In this document: one piece after another, positions 62,624 through 64,000 of the stretch
Numbering within the stretch: the stretch's first letter is position 1
Layout of the letters: each line of letters opens with the position of its first letter
NCBI RefSeq assembly: GCF_030816915.1
Contig: NZ_JAUSYN010000002.1
Span: 2,059,501-2,123,500 of the forward strand
From: Streptomyces sp. B3I8
GTDB lineage: Bacteria > Actinomycetota > Actinomycetes > Streptomycetales > Streptomycetaceae
DNA: 64,000 bases
Reading direction: 5' to 3'
The notes under the pieces: model-generated
What the model saw: the letters and a program-made list of their open reading frames with translations, nothing else
Told to the model about the DNA's origin: nothing
The model's database searches: none
Made by a program: the position numbers and the translations under genes

Positions 62624-63818
62624 GCTGGCCCAGGACGCGCGGTCGTCGAACCTCCCCCAGGGAAACCTGCTGGCCGCGGCCCGTCCGGAGAACTGGGACG
62701 CCGCTTTCGACGTGCTGGCGGCGGCGCTGCCGCACGACCGGACGAGCGTGGTGGTCATGGACGAAGTGCCCTATCTGATGGATGAGACGGGCGCGTTCGA
62801 GGGCATGCTGCAACGGGCCTGGGACGGGGTGCTTCAGACCAAGCCGGTCCTGCTCGTCCTCATCGGCTCCGACCTGTCCATGATGGAGGCGCTGAACAGT
62901 TACGGCCGCCCGTTCCACCAGCGCGGCCGGGAGATGGTGCTCGGCCCCCTCAATCCGGCCGAGGTGGGCGGCATGCTGGGGCTGGAGCCGGCGGCGGCGT
63001 TCGACGCCGCCCCGGTCACGGGCGGGCTGCCCCTGATCTGTGCGGAATGGCCGCACGGCGCCGGGCTCTGGGACTTCCTGTCGGACGCCCTCAACGATCC
63101 CGTCACGGCGTTGCTGGTTTCGGCGGAGCGGTCCCTGGCGGCCGAGTTCCCCCAGCAGGCACAGGCCCGTACGGTGCTGTCGGCGATCGGCAGCGGTGAG
63201 CGCACCTTCGCCAACATCGCCCGTGCGGCCGGGGAGATCGGCGCGACCCCGCTTCAGCGCTCCTTGCGGATACTGACCGACAAGAGGATTGTCTCGGCCG
63301 AACTGCCGCTGTCCACACGCCCGTCGAAGGACCGGCGCTACCGGGTGGCGGACCCCTACCTCCGCTTCTGGCTCCGGTTCCTCGGCCCTGCGATGGGCGA
63401 GGTGGAGCGGGGCCGGGGCGACCTGACGCTGAACCGTGTCCGTGAGAACTGGACCAGCTGGCGCGGCCGGGCGGTCGAACCGCTCGTGCGCGAAGCACTC
63501 GGTCGGCTGCTGCCCGACACGGCTCTGCCACCGGCACCCGCCGTCGGCGGCTACTGGACCCGGACCAACAATGTGGAGATCGACCTTGTCGGAGCCGACC
63601 GTGCGCCCCTCGCCGAGAAGCTGCTCTTCGTCGGCTCGGTGAAGTGGCTGGAGAACTCTCCCTTCGACCGGCACGACCTGGCCGCGCTGCAACGCCACCG
63701 CGCCGCGCTCACACCCGACCCGCTCCCCCTGGTCGCGGTCTCACGCAGCGGAACGGACTGCACGGGCCTCGACGCCTCGTACGGCCCCGCGGAGCTCCTG
63801 GCGGCGTGGCCCGCCTGA
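62604..63818 (+). pseudogene. AAA-family ATPase (COG1672-like), N terminus missing
   Basis: 404 aa from the ATG inside the palindrome. The Walker B is SVVVMDEVPYLM, followed by VLLVLIGSDLSMMEALNSYGR, a winged HTH (ANIARAAGEIGATPLQRSLRI) and a DUF234-like nuclease-type end (VEIDLVGADRAPLAEKLLFVG). The P-loop (Walker A) expected some 100 residues earlier is absent, and the first residues (MYTSIRW) come from the palindrome. So it is probably a truncated remnant created by a rearrangement near 62624. Confidence 0.75.
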
Positions 63819-63858
63819 TGCCGGCACCGGCCCCGCGGACGGGGGGCGGGCCGTCGGC

Positions 63859-64000
63859 TCAGGGGTTCTGCCAGGCCGCCGGGTTCTCCGCGAGTTGTCG
63901 TACGGGGGCGGGCAGAGCGCCGGCGGCCAGGTCGGCCACCGTCACGCCCTCCAGTACCTGGCGGACGTTGGCCCGCAGGGCGATCCACAGCGGGAGCAGC
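63859..64000 (-). CDS. C-terminal fragment of probable Rrf2-family regulator
   Basis: 47 residues up to the stop: LPLWIALRANVRQVLEGVTV, ADLAAGALPAPVRQLAENPA and AWQNP. The LW..LR..VR.VLE.VTVADL pattern resembles the end of Rrf2 proteins. The HTH lies beyond the window, so the call is tentative. Confidence 0.5.
   Translation of the reverse strand, partial: LLPLWIALRANVRQVLEGVTVADLAAGALPAPVRQLAENPAAWQNP

Overview
The window is about 64 kb of very GC-rich actinobacterial chromosome, almost certainly Streptomyces. Third-position GC is extreme, GTG starts are common, and genes are tightly packed. The gene order terD/terC - ahpE - DUF3052 - aceE ... fasR-fabD-fabH-acpP-fabF - DUF3145 ... zinc-ribbon membrane protein - sugar ABC operon resembles the chromosomal core of S. 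coelicolor as I remember it; no database search was run. No rRNA, tRNA or CRISPR array was seen.

Layout. 1-1117 (-) is the 5' part of a bifunctional penicillin-binding protein. 1537-11074 is a Ter-type stress locus. Its biosynthetic arm, on the minus strand, holds a TIM-barrel C-C bond lyase, a fused phosphoribosyltransferase-TRSP-StiP-PELOTA protein and a HAD phosphatase. Its Ter arm holds three TerD-domain proteins, a TerA-like protein and a DUF475/TerC-like membrane protein. A small palindromic MITE-like element sits directly behind the first terD. Next come ahpE, a DUF3052 gene, divergent aceE (pyruvate dehydrogenase E1) and a PLP-dependent Orn/Lys/Arg decarboxylase.

18.2-31.4 kb is housekeeping and accessory: a DHA2 drug exporter with divergent TetR, an alpha/beta hydrolase, a DUF4429/SHOCT protein whose 3' end overlaps a convergent MerR gene, GNAT, serine hydrolase, a SugE/Gdx-like SMR protein, a NarL-type two-component operon, an EamA transporter with divergent Lrp regulator, and a pirin. 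31.6-37.3 kb is the fatty acid synthase II operon with its activator fasR, a strong hairpin terminator and a DUF3145 gene. 37.6-40.9 kb has a lipoprotein SGNH hydrolase, a cytosolic aldose epimerase and a lower-GC island with two unrecognised genes. 41-47 kb has a GH3 beta-glucosidase with divergent TetR, an EI24-domain protein, an MDR oxidoreductase with divergent MarR, and a zinc-ribbon membrane protein.

48.3-57.0 kb is a coherent sugar uptake and oxidation cluster: an enolase-superfamily acid-sugar dehydratase, a zinc dehydrogenase, a U32-like protein, a ChvE-type binding lipoprotein, an MmsA-type ATPase, a permease and a Tat-exported mutarotase. 57.2-64 kb holds an aminotransferase with a collagen-like tail, a membrane-tethered PstS-like protein, a quinone reductase behind a frameshifted padR, a 30-bp perfect palindrome, an AAA-type ATPase lacking its P-loop end, and the 3' end of a probable Rrf2 regulator.

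For novelty the best leads are: the single-chain PRTase/TRSP/StiP/PELOTA fusion in the Ter locus, the fourfold TMALR repeat in the PBP cytoplasmic tail, the MITE-like palindrome, the lower-GC island with its hairpin, the padR/ATPase junction, and the unusual number of short tandem arrays (periods of 7 to about 20 bp) in intergenic leaders.
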